A stretch of DNA of 64,000 nucleotides from Copromyces sp. CBS 386.78 (GCA_030685235.1 MU839169.1:62001-126000); one strand, 5' to 3'; counted from the first letter of the stretch, positions 1 to 12,900 are shown. Notes: generated by a model from the sequence alone, not told the origin. A program made the numbers and translations.

Positions 1-800
1 TAGCCGCTATTATTAATATTTGTAATTATTATAATAAGTATTTTAGTTTTTTAAACTTATTTTAATTAAGCGCGGATTTTATTAATAGCTTCGGCGTACT
101 TATTTCTCTATTTCTAAAAAGATTTGAAGGTATTAGTTTTAAAATCGTTAAAGGATTATTTAAATTGGTTAATCCTTTATTAGAATTCGGTATTTCGAAT
201 ATTTAAACAATCGATTTCTTAGTAGGATTCAATAAAGTCCTCCTCGGCTCTCTAAGCGTACGAGCGGGCTTCAATTACATCGTTATAAACGAAATAATTG
301 TAGGCGAGGACGATATTACGGAATATTAGGACCGATGCGAGTATAAAAATGTAATCTACAATATAATATAATAGAACGCAAATATTAGGATCGTTATTAA
401 AGTTTGTGAATACTTTAGTTAGGGTATTATAAATTATTTAATTTTTAGGGTCGGTAATTTAAAGAGCGCTAATAGTAGTTACTACGATAAAATTGTCGGT
501 AATAACCTGTAGTTGGTCCGTTATTAATTATTGAATTAATGCGGATGCGGTAGTATTTTTGAACGTACTATTTTAATTAATAGGTAAGGAGAAAGAAATG
601 AGGTTAATATTTATATTATATTACTTAGTTCGAATTGTATTATTTACGACCGAATCTTTACTTGCCCCGTTCGTAAGGGGTCGAATTTTTAATTGCGGAG
701 CGATTGGTCGCGGATACGATTTGAGTTCTTTTTCTATACTAAACGTAATTTGAATCTATTTCCCTTAAGCGCGCGTAGCGCGATAGAAGGTACAATAAAT
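1..800 (-). pseudogene. Gypsy A-type 5' leader and gag start, truncated by window edge
   Basis: Read on the minus strand, this stretch follows the LTR at 801-1022 and matches, base for base apart from transitions, the leader and gag start of the complete element at 8167-8960 (for example the block around 640-680, rich in CCCCGTTCG, equals 8275-8295 reversed). It is therefore the 5' part of a third copy of the same Ty3/Gypsy family, in opposite orientation. The rest of the element lies left of the window. In-frame stops are frequent, as expected after RIP, so no gag protein can be made. Gag of this family would form the virus-like particle. The identification rests on homology inside the window; the gag function is inferred from position. 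Confidence 0.85.
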
Positions 801-1022
801 TATTACGGGGTAAGGTATTGTTAGGGGTAGGGTAGGATATACGTTGTTGTGCGAAGGAGAGGAAAGGAAGGATGTGTACGGAGGATTGGCTATATGGGCG
901 AGAGCCCTGGAAGCTAGGCCGTGCGCGCATATGACCCTGCACGTGACCGTGCTATGACGATGGTCATAGCACATCTAAGAGGCAGTGTAGGGTGGGTATA
1001 TCACAGGCCTAATCCTGTAATA
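801..1022 (-). repeat. 5' LTR of truncated minus-strand Gypsy A-type element
   Basis: A 222-bp LTR in reverse orientation. It starts TATTAC (RIPped form of TATCAC) and ends GTAATA. It is the same length and sequence family as the LTRs at 7945, 15017, 48629 and 56264. It keeps the GC-rich core seen in those (the GGGCGAGAGCCCTGG stretch near 900). The flanking bases 1023-1027 would be one copy of the TSD; the partner lies outside the window. Confidence 0.9.
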
Positions 1023-1555
1023 AACGGGCTTTTATAAAAAGGGGTGAATTTCGCGTACGGGCGGCCGGTATTAAAATTTTTTATATTAAGTAGGACTTTA
1101 TTTCCTATTCTATATTTCGGGGTATCCGTCCTTCGAATATTAGTATTAGCTTCGTATTATTATTAAATTTACTTTACCTAATCCGTAATGTATTTTAATA
1201 CCTTCTTAAAATAGTCGGCTATTTTATTAGTTTTAAAATGTTTTATTTACTATTGAATTGATAAATTTAGCGGGTATAATTTTATTAGTTTAATGCCTAT
1301 ATAACGGTAGAAATTATAATTAGTAAAGAAGGGAAATATTCCTATTATTTTACAAATTAGGTTATTATTAGTAAATTCTATAATTGGGAATTAATTTACT
1401 TAATCGTTTTACATTTAATTAATATAGAGACGAAAATATTTTTTTATTTTTATATTCATATATTTTATTTAGCCGTTAGTAGTTAGGTAGAATGCGGAGG
1501 AGGGTTTGAAAACTATTTCTAAATAGGAGGATAAAGTTTTTTAGAATTGTAAAAC
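1023..1555 (-). pseudogene. Gypsy E integrase, C-terminal part (fragment)
   Basis: Minus-strand translation gives a recognisable Ty3/Gypsy integrase with RIP stops: a PSSAFY-TTNG block near 1500 (family form PSSAFHPQTDGQTER), then GISPFF-NYGFHP-like residues (seen as GIFPFFTNYNFYR) near 1300, and a KYRIGNKVLLN-like segment near 1110 that matches the region after the catalytic core. It is the direct continuation of 20777-21744: removing Gypsy B (1556-20776) restores the reading across the junction. It ends at the LTR at 1022, where a second Gypsy inserted. Non-functional. Confidence 0.85.
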
Positions 1556-1828
1556 TGTGAGAGGGAGAAACGGACTCGTCACGGCTATAGGCCAAGACGG
1601 TCCTACTACGGACTCATTACGGCCATAGGGCAAGACAATCCTACTATATCTACCAAGCTCAAGTCAGTCTTACCTTACAATAAGACCAAACTAGTAAAGG
1701 TATAATATATAAAGACGGACTCAAAGAGCCCGTAAAGTAGCATAATTTTTACCAAAAATCATCATCAATATAATCCATATTCAAAATTATTATTATTTTC
1801 AAAATACTAGGGATTTCTCTATATTACA
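1556..1828 (+). repeat. 5' LTR of Gypsy B
   Basis: 273 bp, starting TGTGAGAGGGAG and ending ATATTACA. It pairs with 20504-20776. The differences between the two are mostly C/T and G/A, for example GGACTCG against GGATTCG, as left by RIP. The preceding AAAAC is the TSD. Confidence 0.93.
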
Positions 1829-4724
1829 AATAGTGCCCAATTAACAATTTTGAACCTATTTATTTACCTTCGTATTATTAAGCCCGTAGAATAATTAACC
1901 CGTTTTAATTATATAGGATAGCCCGGACCCGCGCTAGGCCTATAATTAATTATTTTAAATATATCTTTTTATTTGAAAACCTTTTTATATTATATTAAAT
2001 TTAATAAACCTAATTATTATGTAAGATTTACGCTACGTATTAGACTTCTTAATCGCGTATTCCTCTATTAAATAGTATAAGAACGCATCGGATAACGATA
2101 AAAGGCGTTTTTAAACCATCCTAAACTCCCTACTACAAATCGGCGATTATTAATCCAAAATAATAATTAATATATAGACGATAAAACAATTTAAATATAC
2201 TACTCTACCCCCATTCCTTCTATTATAAGCTTTAAATTACTATATTCCCTAGGAATTTTTTAAAATAGCAGTCTAATATATTGAATAATATAGTAACGCT
2301 TTAGTCTAAACCCTAAACTAAAGAGAATATTAAAACGATTTTTTTAAGCTTAAAGACGAAAATTCCAATTTAGACGACCCAAAATCTAGCGAAAGTGATT
2401 GTAATATATTAAATCGGTAATAAAATTTATAAGTTAACGATTACAAAGACGAAAACTCTTCCCTATAATATTATAATTATAAAGACGAATATTCCTCCTT
2501 TTAATTAAGCGAATACAAAGATAATAACCCCTAACTATTACCCTCTTAAATTAATTTCAATACTAATATTAATACTAATAGTACCGGACATAAGTCCAAT
2601 AAGGTCGCTCTACATTCTATCGCCCGTAATAATAAAATTAAATCTAAATTTTATATATTTAAAGCCTTACCTAATTAGGAAAGGCCTAAATAATTACCCG
2701 GTAGTACTAATATTAAAATTTTGAATTTTAAAGACCTCTTTAAAGAGGATAGATTCAATTTTAGTCCTATCGCTATTAGAAACTAAATTTTTAAAAACTT
2801 CCCCGAAGAAAATAAATTTAATTTTAGTCTTATTACTACTAAAATCTAAAATTCTAAAGCTTTACCCGAATAGGAGAAGCGTAATTTAAATTATATTACT
2901 ACTAGGTTTAATTTTAAAACCGGCCTTTTAAAGTCGGAAAATAAATGAAATCCGCCATTGCCCAATCCTTCGGGATTACGTACTAAATACTTAAAAAACA
3001 TTAAAAATTTAAGGGAATTACCTTTCGAAAGTTCAATATAATTTTTATTAAAGCCTTCGGCCTAATTATTATATATATTAAAATTATTATCCTTTAAACT
3101 AAACGAATTAAACGAAGAAAGGGAAAGGCTTTATTTCTTAAAGAAATTTAGAACCCTAACCGGACCTTCGAAATCGTTAAATACTAATACTTCAATACTA
3201 AACGTACTTAGTTCAATATAATTAAAAAGTAACGATATATCTATATTAAACGTCCCAATATCTAATATATCTGTACGACCTATATAAAACTAATCCGTTA
3301 TAATAAAAAATAACGAGGATATATATATAGCCTCCCTATCCGAAATTAAATAGAATATTAAAGACGATTTAAATTTATTTCCAATTTATAATATTAAACT
3401 AAGCCGGTTATACCCTAATACATATATAAGCTTAATATAAAATAGTCTAAATATTACTCCGCTATTTTAATAGGAACTAATTTTAAAAGTTTTAACCTCT
3501 TTTAACGAAGGGTCTACACTAGAATTATATATAAAAGATTATATTAAAATATATTAATAGGAAAGAGGTAATATAATATAAACTAATATTAATATTTTAA
3601 TATTATAATTATCAAATTATTAAATCCTAATAGTAAAGTCCGCCTCGGATTTAAACGGCCATTACAAAAATAAGTAGGAACAATCTACTTATTCACCCGT
3701 AATATTAATAAGGAGGAAATTTTAAAGTTATAAATACGCCTTCCTCCTTACTTTTAAGGACGTAGAAGTTTAATTTATATTACTATAAAATCCGATTAAA
3801 AAGGAAAGATTAAATTAAATCTCCCTACTTAAATTAATAAGGAAGGAAATTCTTATTTTTATACCCTACTCCAATTTAATTTTAAAGCCGAATATTAAAC
3901 GGAAAGAATTAATTAAAAACCGGGTTTATTTTTAAAGCCCGATATTAAAGTTGGCTACGAAACCGGGACTTTCGAATAAGCCTAGGTCCGGAGTCTCCTA
4001 AAATAAACTTCCCTCTATTTTAATTAGTCCGTTTTAAACTTTTCCCTTCGTAAACATTAATATAAATCTCCTAAATATACTTCTAATTAATCCGAACGAC
4101 AAAATAGCCCCGGGAACCCTAGAAGTTACTTTTAACAATTTTAAATTACCGCTAATTAATTAAAGAATTACCGAATAAAGTTATAATTTTATATTAAATC
4201 AATTAAAATATATTTTAAAAATATATTAGCCAACTTCTAACTTTTATTTGCAAAAGCTATAAAAAAAATACTAGAATTCATTAAAACTATTATTAACGCA
4301 ACTAAACTAATTATATTTAGGGAATCTTCGAACCTAAAGGGTATTCTAAATCCCTAAAGTAATCTAGAGTCGAACTTAAGCTCTAACATTAACTTTAATA
4401 ATATAAGGGCAATAACAACCGTTTTCACCAACTTAATTAAAATAATCTAAAATAGTAATGAAAATACCTTTCGTCAATTCATAATAAATTTAGCCTAAAA
4501 TCCAATAGCGGCCACCAATCGTAATAGTCCTAATTCCAATTTAAACGGTTAGAAGGTAAGGAATATCGGCTACTTTTATTCCAATACACTAAATTTAAAA
4601 TACTATAGTAAAGATTACTACTAATATAAAGGAAATACTTACTTTAAATTAGTACTCCTATTTTTCAAATCAATATAATATAATATAATTACCAACATTC
4701 GTATAAAATATCTAATATTCAATT
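1829..4724 (+). pseudogene. Gypsy B gag-like region, first part
   Basis: A long degenerate plus-strand coding region between the 5' LTR and the MITE. One frame can be followed for hundreds of codons through TAA/TAG stops of the RIP type. I do not recognise a conserved gag domain. The inferred protein is acidic and asparagine/serine rich, and it contains about three imperfect repeats of roughly 20 residues around 2742-2925 with a shared FNFS-x-I core. The position directly after the LTR makes a gag or capsid-like role likely, but the length (together with 5296-6600) is much more than a usual 300-500 residue gag. It may include an extra reading frame. Confidence 0.5.
2742..2925 (+). repeat. about 60-bp imperfect tandem repeat inside Gypsy B gag-like region
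   Basis: Three neighbouring units share a 'ttcaattttagtc..at..ctattag' pattern (units start near 2745, 2805 and 2866). In translation they share FNFS/LNYI followed by Thr/Ile. RIP blurs the limits. Confidence 0.4.
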
Positions 4725-4730
4725 TATATA

Positions 4731-5289
4731 AGAGAAAGTCTATTTGCACGGTCACGATTGTCTATTTGAACGGTGATCCACTTTTTCCCTCACACATATC
4801 GCTAACCCTCGCGCGGCCACAGATGTCACATGTATTCTTTCGAAAATTTCGCTCAGAATCTGGGCATTACAAAGTTTCCTATCATGACGTCAGACCGCAA
4901 TGCCCAGACCAGACGTGCACATATCGCACTTTACAGTGCATTTTACAGCGCACTTTACAGGGCACTTAGCGGCACGGTCGCACATTGTTCAATCGCACTC
5001 AATTGAGCGACTATCTCAATCGCACTCAATTGCTGTCAATTGCCAGCGATTGTCACGGCTGTCAGCGATTGTCACAGCTGTCAGCGATTGTCACGGCTGT
5101 CAGTGACTGTCACGGCTGTCAGCTGCTGTGCAGGGAGTGTAATGGGCTGTAATCTAGGAGCTTGGCGGTCGCGGTACGAGCGAGACTGGTGCTGGCGGGG
5201 AGGGGATGGCAGGGTTAGGGATATGTGTGAGGGAAAAAGTGGATCACCGTTCAAATAGACAATCGTGACCGTGCGAATAGACTTTCTCT
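4731..5289. mobile_element. MITE-1: GC-rich TIR element inserted in Gypsy B
   Basis: The 559-bp element has terminal inverted repeats of about 80 bp: 4731-4812 pairs with 5209-5289, beginning AGAGAAAGTCTATT. It is flanked by TATATA on both sides, so the TSD is TA or a longer TA-rich word, as for Tc1/mariner-like targets. There is no transposase. The inside holds a 19-bp minisatellite (5036-5122) and a GC-rich segment shared with the element at 55340-55877 in the opposite orientation. Unlike its surroundings it keeps CpA and TpG, so it either arrived after the RIP episodes or is too short and divergent to be a RIP target. Short open frames here come from the repeats. Confidence 0.9.
5036..5122. 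repeat. 19-bp minisatellite in MITE-1
   Basis: About four to five units of CAGCGATTGTCACGGCTGT with single-base variants (CACAG, CAGTGACTG). The same unit, reversed, forms the array at 55508-55690. Confidence 0.9.
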
Positions 5290-5295
5290 TATATA

Positions 5296-7100
5296 AACTT
5301 TTTTATAAAACTACGAAAATTTAGTAAATTACGTAATTAATACCCACTTAACGAATAAACGTCCGAATAAATTTAAATAATTAAAAATACCTAATAAACT
5401 AACGTTTCCGCCCGAATCGTACCTAAATAATCGCTAAACTCAATTCGATTTATTTTACCTACTAAGACTATTTTAATAATAAAAACGTATAGGACTTTAT
5501 ACTTTAAATTATTCGTTATACCCGTAAACTCAAAGAACGGTCGGCATATACAATTAATACAAGCATATAATTAGCCCTCTACCCCGGCTTACATTAATTC
5601 GTCTATAAACTATCGAAAATTAAAACTATTAACGATTTCTTAAAGTCCATCGAAGATAAAACGGAAACCTATAAAGCTTTTCTTATATTATCTAAAGTCA
5701 AATACAATCCTAACTATACGGCAACATATATATAAACAACCCTAAACAATAATACCCCTAACGATTATAACCGGCCAACTTTAAAAATTATTATAAATCC
5801 CCTAAATATTAAACTCCTTTATAGTAGGGTTAAAGTCGGACTCTATATTTACTCTACACTCTACCGGGCCTACTACCGATTCTACGGAATCTATAAACTA
5901 GGGAAAACGGCCTAACTAGCCGCCCCGCAGCTTACAACCAATAATTTACACCCCGCAAATACGCAATTTTAACCGTACAAAGAAGTAAATCGAATCCAAA
6001 TAATCTAACCTATACAACCTCAAACCTAACGGACAATAACCAGAGTTAAAATAATTTAATAAAAGTAAAGGAAGAGGCTACTACTCAGCGGCTAAACCTT
6101 TTATAAAAAGAATACAACCCTATAAGCGGTACTATAAGAAATAAGTAAAATAGAATCCTAATAGACGTTAAAGCGTTTATACCGCCGTAGATAAAGAAGA
6201 AACTATTATTTATAATACGCCTTTAAATAATAAGACTATAAAATTACAAAACGAAAATTAGGAAGAAATAAATTATTATTCTAATAAAAGGGAAAAAGAA
6301 ATCTATTTAACTAATAAAATTAAAAATAATATTATATATATATAGGATAGCGAAAATATAATAAAGTCCGTTTATTATATACTCCCTAATAATAATAAAA
6401 ACCCTAAATATCGAATATATAACTAAACTTTTTCTAATCGAAATAAACTTTTCGTTTATTTTTTACCCAATAAAAGCTACCGCAAGATTAGACGGAAAAT
6501 TTAAAAATTAGGAAACCTAATTTCCGGAATTAAATCCGAGCCAACTATTAGTATAATTCAATTATCCCTACCCTTAACCTATATAATATCGTTTACCGCT
6601 ATAACCAATAGCAATATTATTAAGGCTAAGCCCGCTTCGTCTTTACTAGAAGGCTATTACTATACTTACCTAACTACAAACGTAAGACTATTAAAAAATA
6701 ATTTTAAATAATCGATCTATATTAATATTAATTATTCGAATATATTAATTAATAAGAAGTAAATAACGTAAAATAAAATAATTACCTATAATACTATTTG
6801 AAAAAAAGCTTTTAAAGTCGTAGGCAGTACTATAATTCTAAATAAGCGAACTATATTTAATATTTCTATAATAAATAATGTCAAAAATAAATCTAAATAA
6901 ATAAAGTTTACTATTATAGCCAAAATTACGCTTAGCCTCGCTACGAACCTACTACTAGGAACGTCGTAGATAGTTCCCTATAGAATTAATATTAATTCCG
7001 CGTTAAATATATTAAAAATAGCCTCTTATAAAAATATATTAATAAAAATTATTAATAGGGCAAAGCTAGTTAAGTGTAAAGTAATAACTATATACAACTT
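5296..7100 (+). pseudogene. Gypsy B gag-like second part and protease-like region
   Basis: Resumes the degenerate reading interrupted by MITE-1. The early part (to about 6600) is gag-like without a clear domain. Near 6700-7100 the translation looks like a retropepsin region: a DYSNILINKK-like segment (family form DTGxxxxxI) and, further on, a hydrophobic GTSQIVPYRI-like stretch. The catalytic D-T/S-G reads D-Y-S, consistent with loss. The protease would cut the polyprotein. The assignment of the protease is tentative and relies on position before RT. Confidence 0.45.
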
Positions 7101-7379
7101 AATAATCCTAATCTATATAGAATTAAGGGTCCTAATATCTTATAAATTTATAAAGTAGGTATTTAATACAAGAATACTAAGACTTCATATTCGAATCGAA
7201 TTATAAATTTATTTGAAACTATATATTCAATAGTAGGATAGTAAAAATAATAGTAATCGTTAATTTAATTATAAAATTAATACGTATTTACTAAAATTAA
7301 CAATTTAAGATAATTAAAAATATTAATATAAATAAATATAAATCGATCTCGTTTTCCTAAGTATAAATTATATTAATAG

Positions 7380-7944
7380 TAGCCGATAAGGAGGTTAGTA
7401 AAGAATTCGACTATACCGAAGACTTCGAACGTATTATAATAATACCCGATTTAAAAATCGATATAATTATAAAAGAGGTCGCTAAAGAAGTTACCCTAGA
7501 AGGTTCCCTAATAGAAGAATAAACCCTAAAGCTATTAAAGGATACTATTACGAAAGGACTATTATTAAGAATCGGCAAACTTAACGAAATCCTAGAAATT
7601 AAATCTAACTATAACGTAAAAATTTATAACCTAAAACCCGATTTCATTAAATAAATAAAAGCCCTTCTCAACTAATATAACGTTTATAATAGAATAGGCG
7701 TTATAAAAATCGACGAAAACGAAATATTACGTATCGACCTTACTAAAGGATAATAAAAGGAGAAAATCACATTATAATTATATTAATTTAATTTTAAAGA
7801 AATAAAAATCTTAAACGTATCCTTTAATAAAATATACGAAAATAGGAAACTAGAATAAATAAAGCGGCCAACCCCCTTCGGATACCTATATTTTATAATT
7901 TAGCGAATTATAAACGGAAAATATAAAACCCGAATCATTATTAA
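7380..7944 (+). pseudogene. Gypsy B reverse transcriptase, N-terminal part (split)
   Basis: Ends with a TPFGYLYFI-WRIINGKYKTR segment, matching the start of the RT of one fungal Gypsy lineage (family form TPFGYxxFVVWR..NGKxKGR). It is cut by Gypsy A1 at the TSD ATTAA (7940-7944) and resumes at 15239. RIP has also added stops (TAA, TAG). RT would copy the element RNA into DNA in the particle. Certain as RT because the two halves join into one domain. Confidence 0.8.
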
Positions 7945-8166
7945 TATCACAGGATTAGCCTGTGACATGCCCACCCTATACCGACCCTTAAATATGCCAT
8001 ACCCAAAGTTATAGCACGGTCACGTGCAGGGTCATATACGCGTACGGACTAGCCTTCCAAGGCTCTCGCCCATATAGCCAATCCTCCGCACACATCCTTC
8101 CTTTCCTCTCCTCCGCACAACAACGTATATCCAACCCTACCCCCAACAATACTTCACCCCGTAATA
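7945..8166 (+). repeat. 5' LTR of Gypsy A1
   Basis: 222 bp. Compared with 15017-15238 it keeps CAC and GTG where the 3' LTR has CAT and ATA near the start (for example TATCACAGG against TATCATAGG), which shows RIP-type CpA-to-TpA change directly. Confidence 0.95.
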
Positions 8167-8369
8167 GTTTATTATACCTATTATCGTACTACGCGTACTT
8201 AAGGGAAATAAATTCAAATTACATTTAATATAAAAAAGATCATTCAAATCGCACTCCGCAATTAAAAAACTCAACCCCTTACAAACGGGGCAAGCAAAGA
8301 TTCAGTCGCAAATAGCACAATTCAAGCCAAATAATACAATATAAATATTAGCCTCATCTCTTTCTCCCT

Positions 8370-10160
8370 ACTTATTAATTAAAATAATACGTTTAAATAA
8401 ACCACTATATCCGTATTAATTCAATAATTAATAACGGACTAACTACGGATTATTATTAATAATTTCATCGCAATAACTACTATCAGCGCCCTTTAAATTA
8501 CTAACCCTAAAAATCAAATAATTTATAATACTTTAACTAAAGTACTTATAAACTTCAATAACAATCCTACTATTCGCACTCTATTATATTATACTATAAA
8601 CTACACCCTTATATTCGCATCGGCCCTAATATTCCGCAACGTCGCCCTCGCCTACAATTATTTCGTTTACAATAATATAATCGAAGCCCGCTCGCACGCT
8701 TAAAAAGCCGAAGAAGACTTTACCGAATCCTACTAAAAAATCGACTATTTAAATACTCGAAATACCGAACTCTAATAAAGGATTAACGAATTTAAATAAT
8801 CTTTCAACAATTTTAAGATTAATACTTTTAAATCCTTCTAAAAATAAAAAAATAAATACACTAAAACTATTAATAAAATCCGCGTTTAACTCAAGTAAAC
8901 TCAAAAAACTAAAGTACTTATTATAATAATTACAAATATTAATAATAGTAACTATAAATTAATATAATTATATATATATATTACTCTATTCAATAGTAAA
9001 GGAATTATTCTATTAAAGAAAGCGGAAAAGTACTATTCCTAATATATAAAAATTAAACTATATTAAATTAACGAACCGATCTACTTCGCCTCTAAATTCA
9101 AACATTTTTCGCATATCGCTAAATACTTCGAAAGCCCCCCTTTCGCAACTATCGAATCGACGTTAACAAATATCTTTAAATACTTAATTAATAATATTAA
9201 ATAGAAATAGAAAATTACTATAAACCTCTTCAAAGAATTTAATACTAAATATAACAATTCCAACCTTACTATTATCGCTCATCACGAATTAAACGACCTA
9301 AAAATAATTAAAAATATACACTAAACCATTTTCGAAGACCGCTTCACTATCTTCATCGACTAATACAATATAAATAATACTATAAAAATATACTTCCTTT
9401 ATAACAAAATCACTAAAACCGTCCGTAATACTATCGCTCACTAATACCCGCTTCCTACTAATAATAACTACAATAAATAGCTCTAAATAACTTACTTACT
9501 AACCTAAAACTATAAAAATAATATCTACTATAAAAAGCTCGCCAACCTATTTTACAAACCATCTTCCTCGAACAACTATAACACTACCTCGTCCGCAAAA
9601 CAGCCCGTTAATCAAGGCAACAATACAATAAACCTTAATTCCATATCTACTACTAATATTACTATACATAGTATAATCTCCTAAAAAATATTCGAACATC
9701 GTATAAAAACGGGCGCATACACTTATTACAGTCGTAAAAATCATTTTTCAACCGCTTACCGTAACTATATTAATTTCAATAAAGATCCCCCTACTTCCAC
9801 CCGTAGTAATCGTAACGGTCACAATAATAAAGGCGGTAGCAAAAGCGGTAACAAAGGCAGCAATAATAATTCCACTCCTTAATAAGGCTAATACGGCTAT
9901 AATTAATAGGGTTATAATTAATAAAACTACGGCCAATAGCATTAAATTAATACTATAAATACCTAAGCGGCCAATAACAATAATAATACCGTAGCGCTAC
10001 AATATTAATAAACCCCAATCCCCGTATACGTCCCCAATTTCGTTAACCCCATCCAAAATAACGAAACTAATTACATCAACCAACAGGGAAATATACAACC
10101 TCCAAACTAAATCGCAATTAAAAGCAACCATCTATAAAATAAATACGAAAGGAAGAAGGT
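8370..10160 (+). pseudogene. Gypsy A1 gag
   Basis: Degenerate coding region between the leader and protease, homologous over its whole length to 49060-50880 in Gypsy A2. The inferred protein ends in a low-complexity tail rich in Ser, Gly, Asn and Gln, with GGNRNG-like repeats near 9790-9960; in A2 this tail is GC-richer and reads as Gly/Arg/Ser repeats. Gag would form the particle. There is no continuous frame of more than about 60 codons; stop codons are TAA/TAG from CAA, CAG and TGG, as expected from RIP. Limits are approximate. Confidence 0.7.
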
Positions 10161-10219
10161 AATATCCCTATATAATTAAACATAATTAAAATTTATAAAT
10201 CTTTTATAAAAAACCGTTA

Positions 10220-10560
10220 CAAATACCCCAATTTATTAAACCTCTCTATCTAATTATCCAATAAATCGCATAAAGTATATTACTCAAACCTAATCGACAA
10301 CAATTATACCGCCCTAAACTTCATCGATAAACATTTCATTTATCGATATCGTCTTCCCTTCCACAAACTCACAATCCCTAAAATCCTCCACCTCGCAAAC
10401 AAGGGCCCAACCAAAAGCAATATTACTTATTTTATAAAAATTATAATAAAAATAGACCACCATTACAAAATTATTAATCTACTCATCCACAATCTAACCG
10501 AAAATAACCCTATTATTCTAAATTACCTATAATTAATTCACCACTCGCCAAACATCTTAT
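10220..10560 (+). pseudogene. Gypsy A1 aspartic protease
   Basis: Corresponds to the better preserved protease at 50972-51238: a catalytic-site region (LVDSG in A2, N/D-changed here near 10300), a beta strand with a hydrophobic core, then a conserved ILNYL/ILGLPWL-type end near 10520. Retropepsin would process the Gag-Pol polyprotein. Stops interrupt the frame. Confidence 0.65.
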
Positions 10561-11579
10561 AACCCTACAACTCACTTTAATTTACTATAACCTATAAAAA
10601 ACGCAATTATCTCCCAAAGGGGATCCCTAGCAATAAGTAGGAAGCCTTAATAATAAACCCGATTACCCAACTTAATATAATAAATTCAACGTTTAAAAAA
10701 GCTATATATAAAGAAATACCAAATAAAAGTAAACCTAATACTAAACCCCAAACGGATATCCTATACTATATCTCTATCGCCGCAATTATAAAACAAATAA
10801 TTCGTTAATAATTTAACTGCTTTCGAAATTGGATCGCTTACTACTTAAAAACTTCTATAATTAATAAAATACTAATAAGCCCCAGCCAAACCGTTATATT
10901 CTATATTATTCCCTACGGCGTAATCCCCCCTCCTCCGCTACAAATAATCCTAATACTTTACTAAATAGCTAGAAGATTCTATACTATTACTATAAATTAC
11001 TAAACTTAAATCCATCGCCTCTATATCCTAATAAATCCTATTAACCTTAATAATATTGAGGAATTATCCGCCGCTACTTTCAATTAATTAGTAAAAAAGT
11101 ATAACTTCCAAATTATTTATATTATAAAGGCTAATATAACCGAAGATATTAAACGTATATTAGAAAGAAATAAATTAATAAAGGAATATAATATTTTAAA
11201 CCCGTCCGCTCTTAATAATAAATTCACCCCAAAATTAATTAAAAAAATACTAATAAACAAAGGATAAAAATATAAAAAATTCTTTAATAATAATTTCCAC
11301 CGCTAAATTAATAGTCTAATAGGTAAGGGTAATATAATTACTTTAAAAGCCGTTAAAATTTCTAACTCCGTTAAAATCAATAATATAAATAACGATTTTC
11401 CCTAATATAAAAATACTATTAATTAATACTTCGCCGCTAATAATATCGCCTTATATAAAATCACTTTAAAAAATATTACGAAATTTTACGAAAAAATTAA
11501 TAAACCCCCTAAAATTAACGTACAAATCCAAACTAAATTACTTCGATAATATTAGCATTATACAAATACTTTCCGTTAA

Positions 11580-12900
11580 AAGGGAATTAAAACCCTTCCC
11601 CCTCATCGTTCTTACAATTTCAAAATCGAATTCCGCCCGGAAACTATACCCCCAACCGCTCGCGGACGCCCTTTTAACCCCGACGAATTTAACGTAATTA
11701 AAAAATAAATCGATAATATACTATAAAAGAAATTTATTTAGCTATTACAATTAAAAGTATCCGCTCCAATCCTTCTAATAAAAAAACTAAGAGGAAGAAT
11801 CCGCATTTATATAAATTACCGTAATATTAATAATATTACCTTTAAATTATAATATTTACTACTACTAATTAAAAAAACCTTTAATATAATTTATCGTATT
11901 AAAATTTTTACTAAATTCAATATTATCGCTACCTTCAACCGCATCCGCATTAAGGAAGGGTATAAATAGCTTACAACTTTTATAATATAATTTAATCTAT
12001 TTAAATTATTAATAATTCTATTTAATTTATAAAGCGCCCCTAGAACTTTCTAAAACTATATTAATAATATTCTTTATAATATTTTTAATATTTATATAAT
12101 TACTTATTTTAATAACGTCCTAATTTATTCTAATAACGTTAAAAACTATAAATAATATATAAATAACGTCCTTAACCGCCTAACCAAAATAAACTTTAAT
12201 ATTAATATTGATAAATACGAATTTTATATAATACGAACGAAATATTTAAGCCTCATTATTATACTAGGAAGTATCGAAATAAATCCGGAAAAAATTAAAG
12301 TTATTACTAATTAAATAATTCCCTAATTTAAGAAATCCTTATAATCTTTCTTAAATTTTATAAATTTCTACCGCTATTTTATTAAAAAATTTTCGATAAT
12401 AGTAAAATTATTATACGATTTTACGAAGAAAAATACCGTATAATTTTAATCTGCTACGTATAATTCTACTTTTAAAACTTTAAAATAAATTTTTATTAGC
12501 GAACCTATATTAAAAATCTATAATTAGTTTAAAAAAATAATAATTAAAATAAACGCCTCCAACTAAATTATAAGCAATACTCTCTCTTAATATAATAATA
12601 ATAACGTTCTCTACCTAATCGCTTACTTCTCGTCCAAGTATACGGTTTAAGAATATAATTATAATATATATAATAAAGAACTACTCGCTATTATTAAAGT
12701 ACTAAAAGAATAGAGACCGGAATTCGAAAAAGCCTAATAGCCTTTCAATATTTTAATGGATTATAAAAACTTCTAAACCTTTACAACTAATAAATAACTT
12801 ACCCAACGTTATATAAAATAATCCTAATTCCTATTATAATTCAATTTCTTAATTAAATATACCCTAAGGCCGCAAAACTTTCGCCCTAATACTTTAAACC
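11580..12900 (+). pseudogene. Gypsy A1 reverse transcriptase and RNase H
   Basis: The translation shows the RT blocks in order: RPFNPDEFNV, then RIRIYINYRNINN (family RICIDYRxLN) near 11800, a FNIIATFNRIRI block (family LDxxxAFNxIRI) near 11920, and the catalytic box as YFNNVLIYSN near 12101-12135, where both Asp of YxDD have become Asn. RNase H follows: INASN near 12550 (family TDASD), and YNIYNKELLAIIK at 12660-12700. The end reads LMDYKNF-TFTTNK near 12755-12790. Together these domains would make and degrade the RNA-DNA hybrid. D-to-N changes in the active site and many stops show that it is dead. Confidence 0.9.

Noticed and set aside
739..974. Two overlapping open frames of 67 and 69 codons on the minus strand
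   Set aside because: They lie over the GC-rich core of a Gypsy LTR and have no motif; the same core is present in the other LTRs without a conserved frame.
4766..5258. Open frames of 67-72 codons in MITE-1
   Set aside because: They read through the TIR and the 19-bp minisatellite; a non-autonomous element with no sign of codon constraint.
9547..9942. Two minus-strand frames of 64-65 codons, hydrophobic
   Set aside because: Antisense of the Gly/Ser/Asn-rich gag tail of Gypsy A1.
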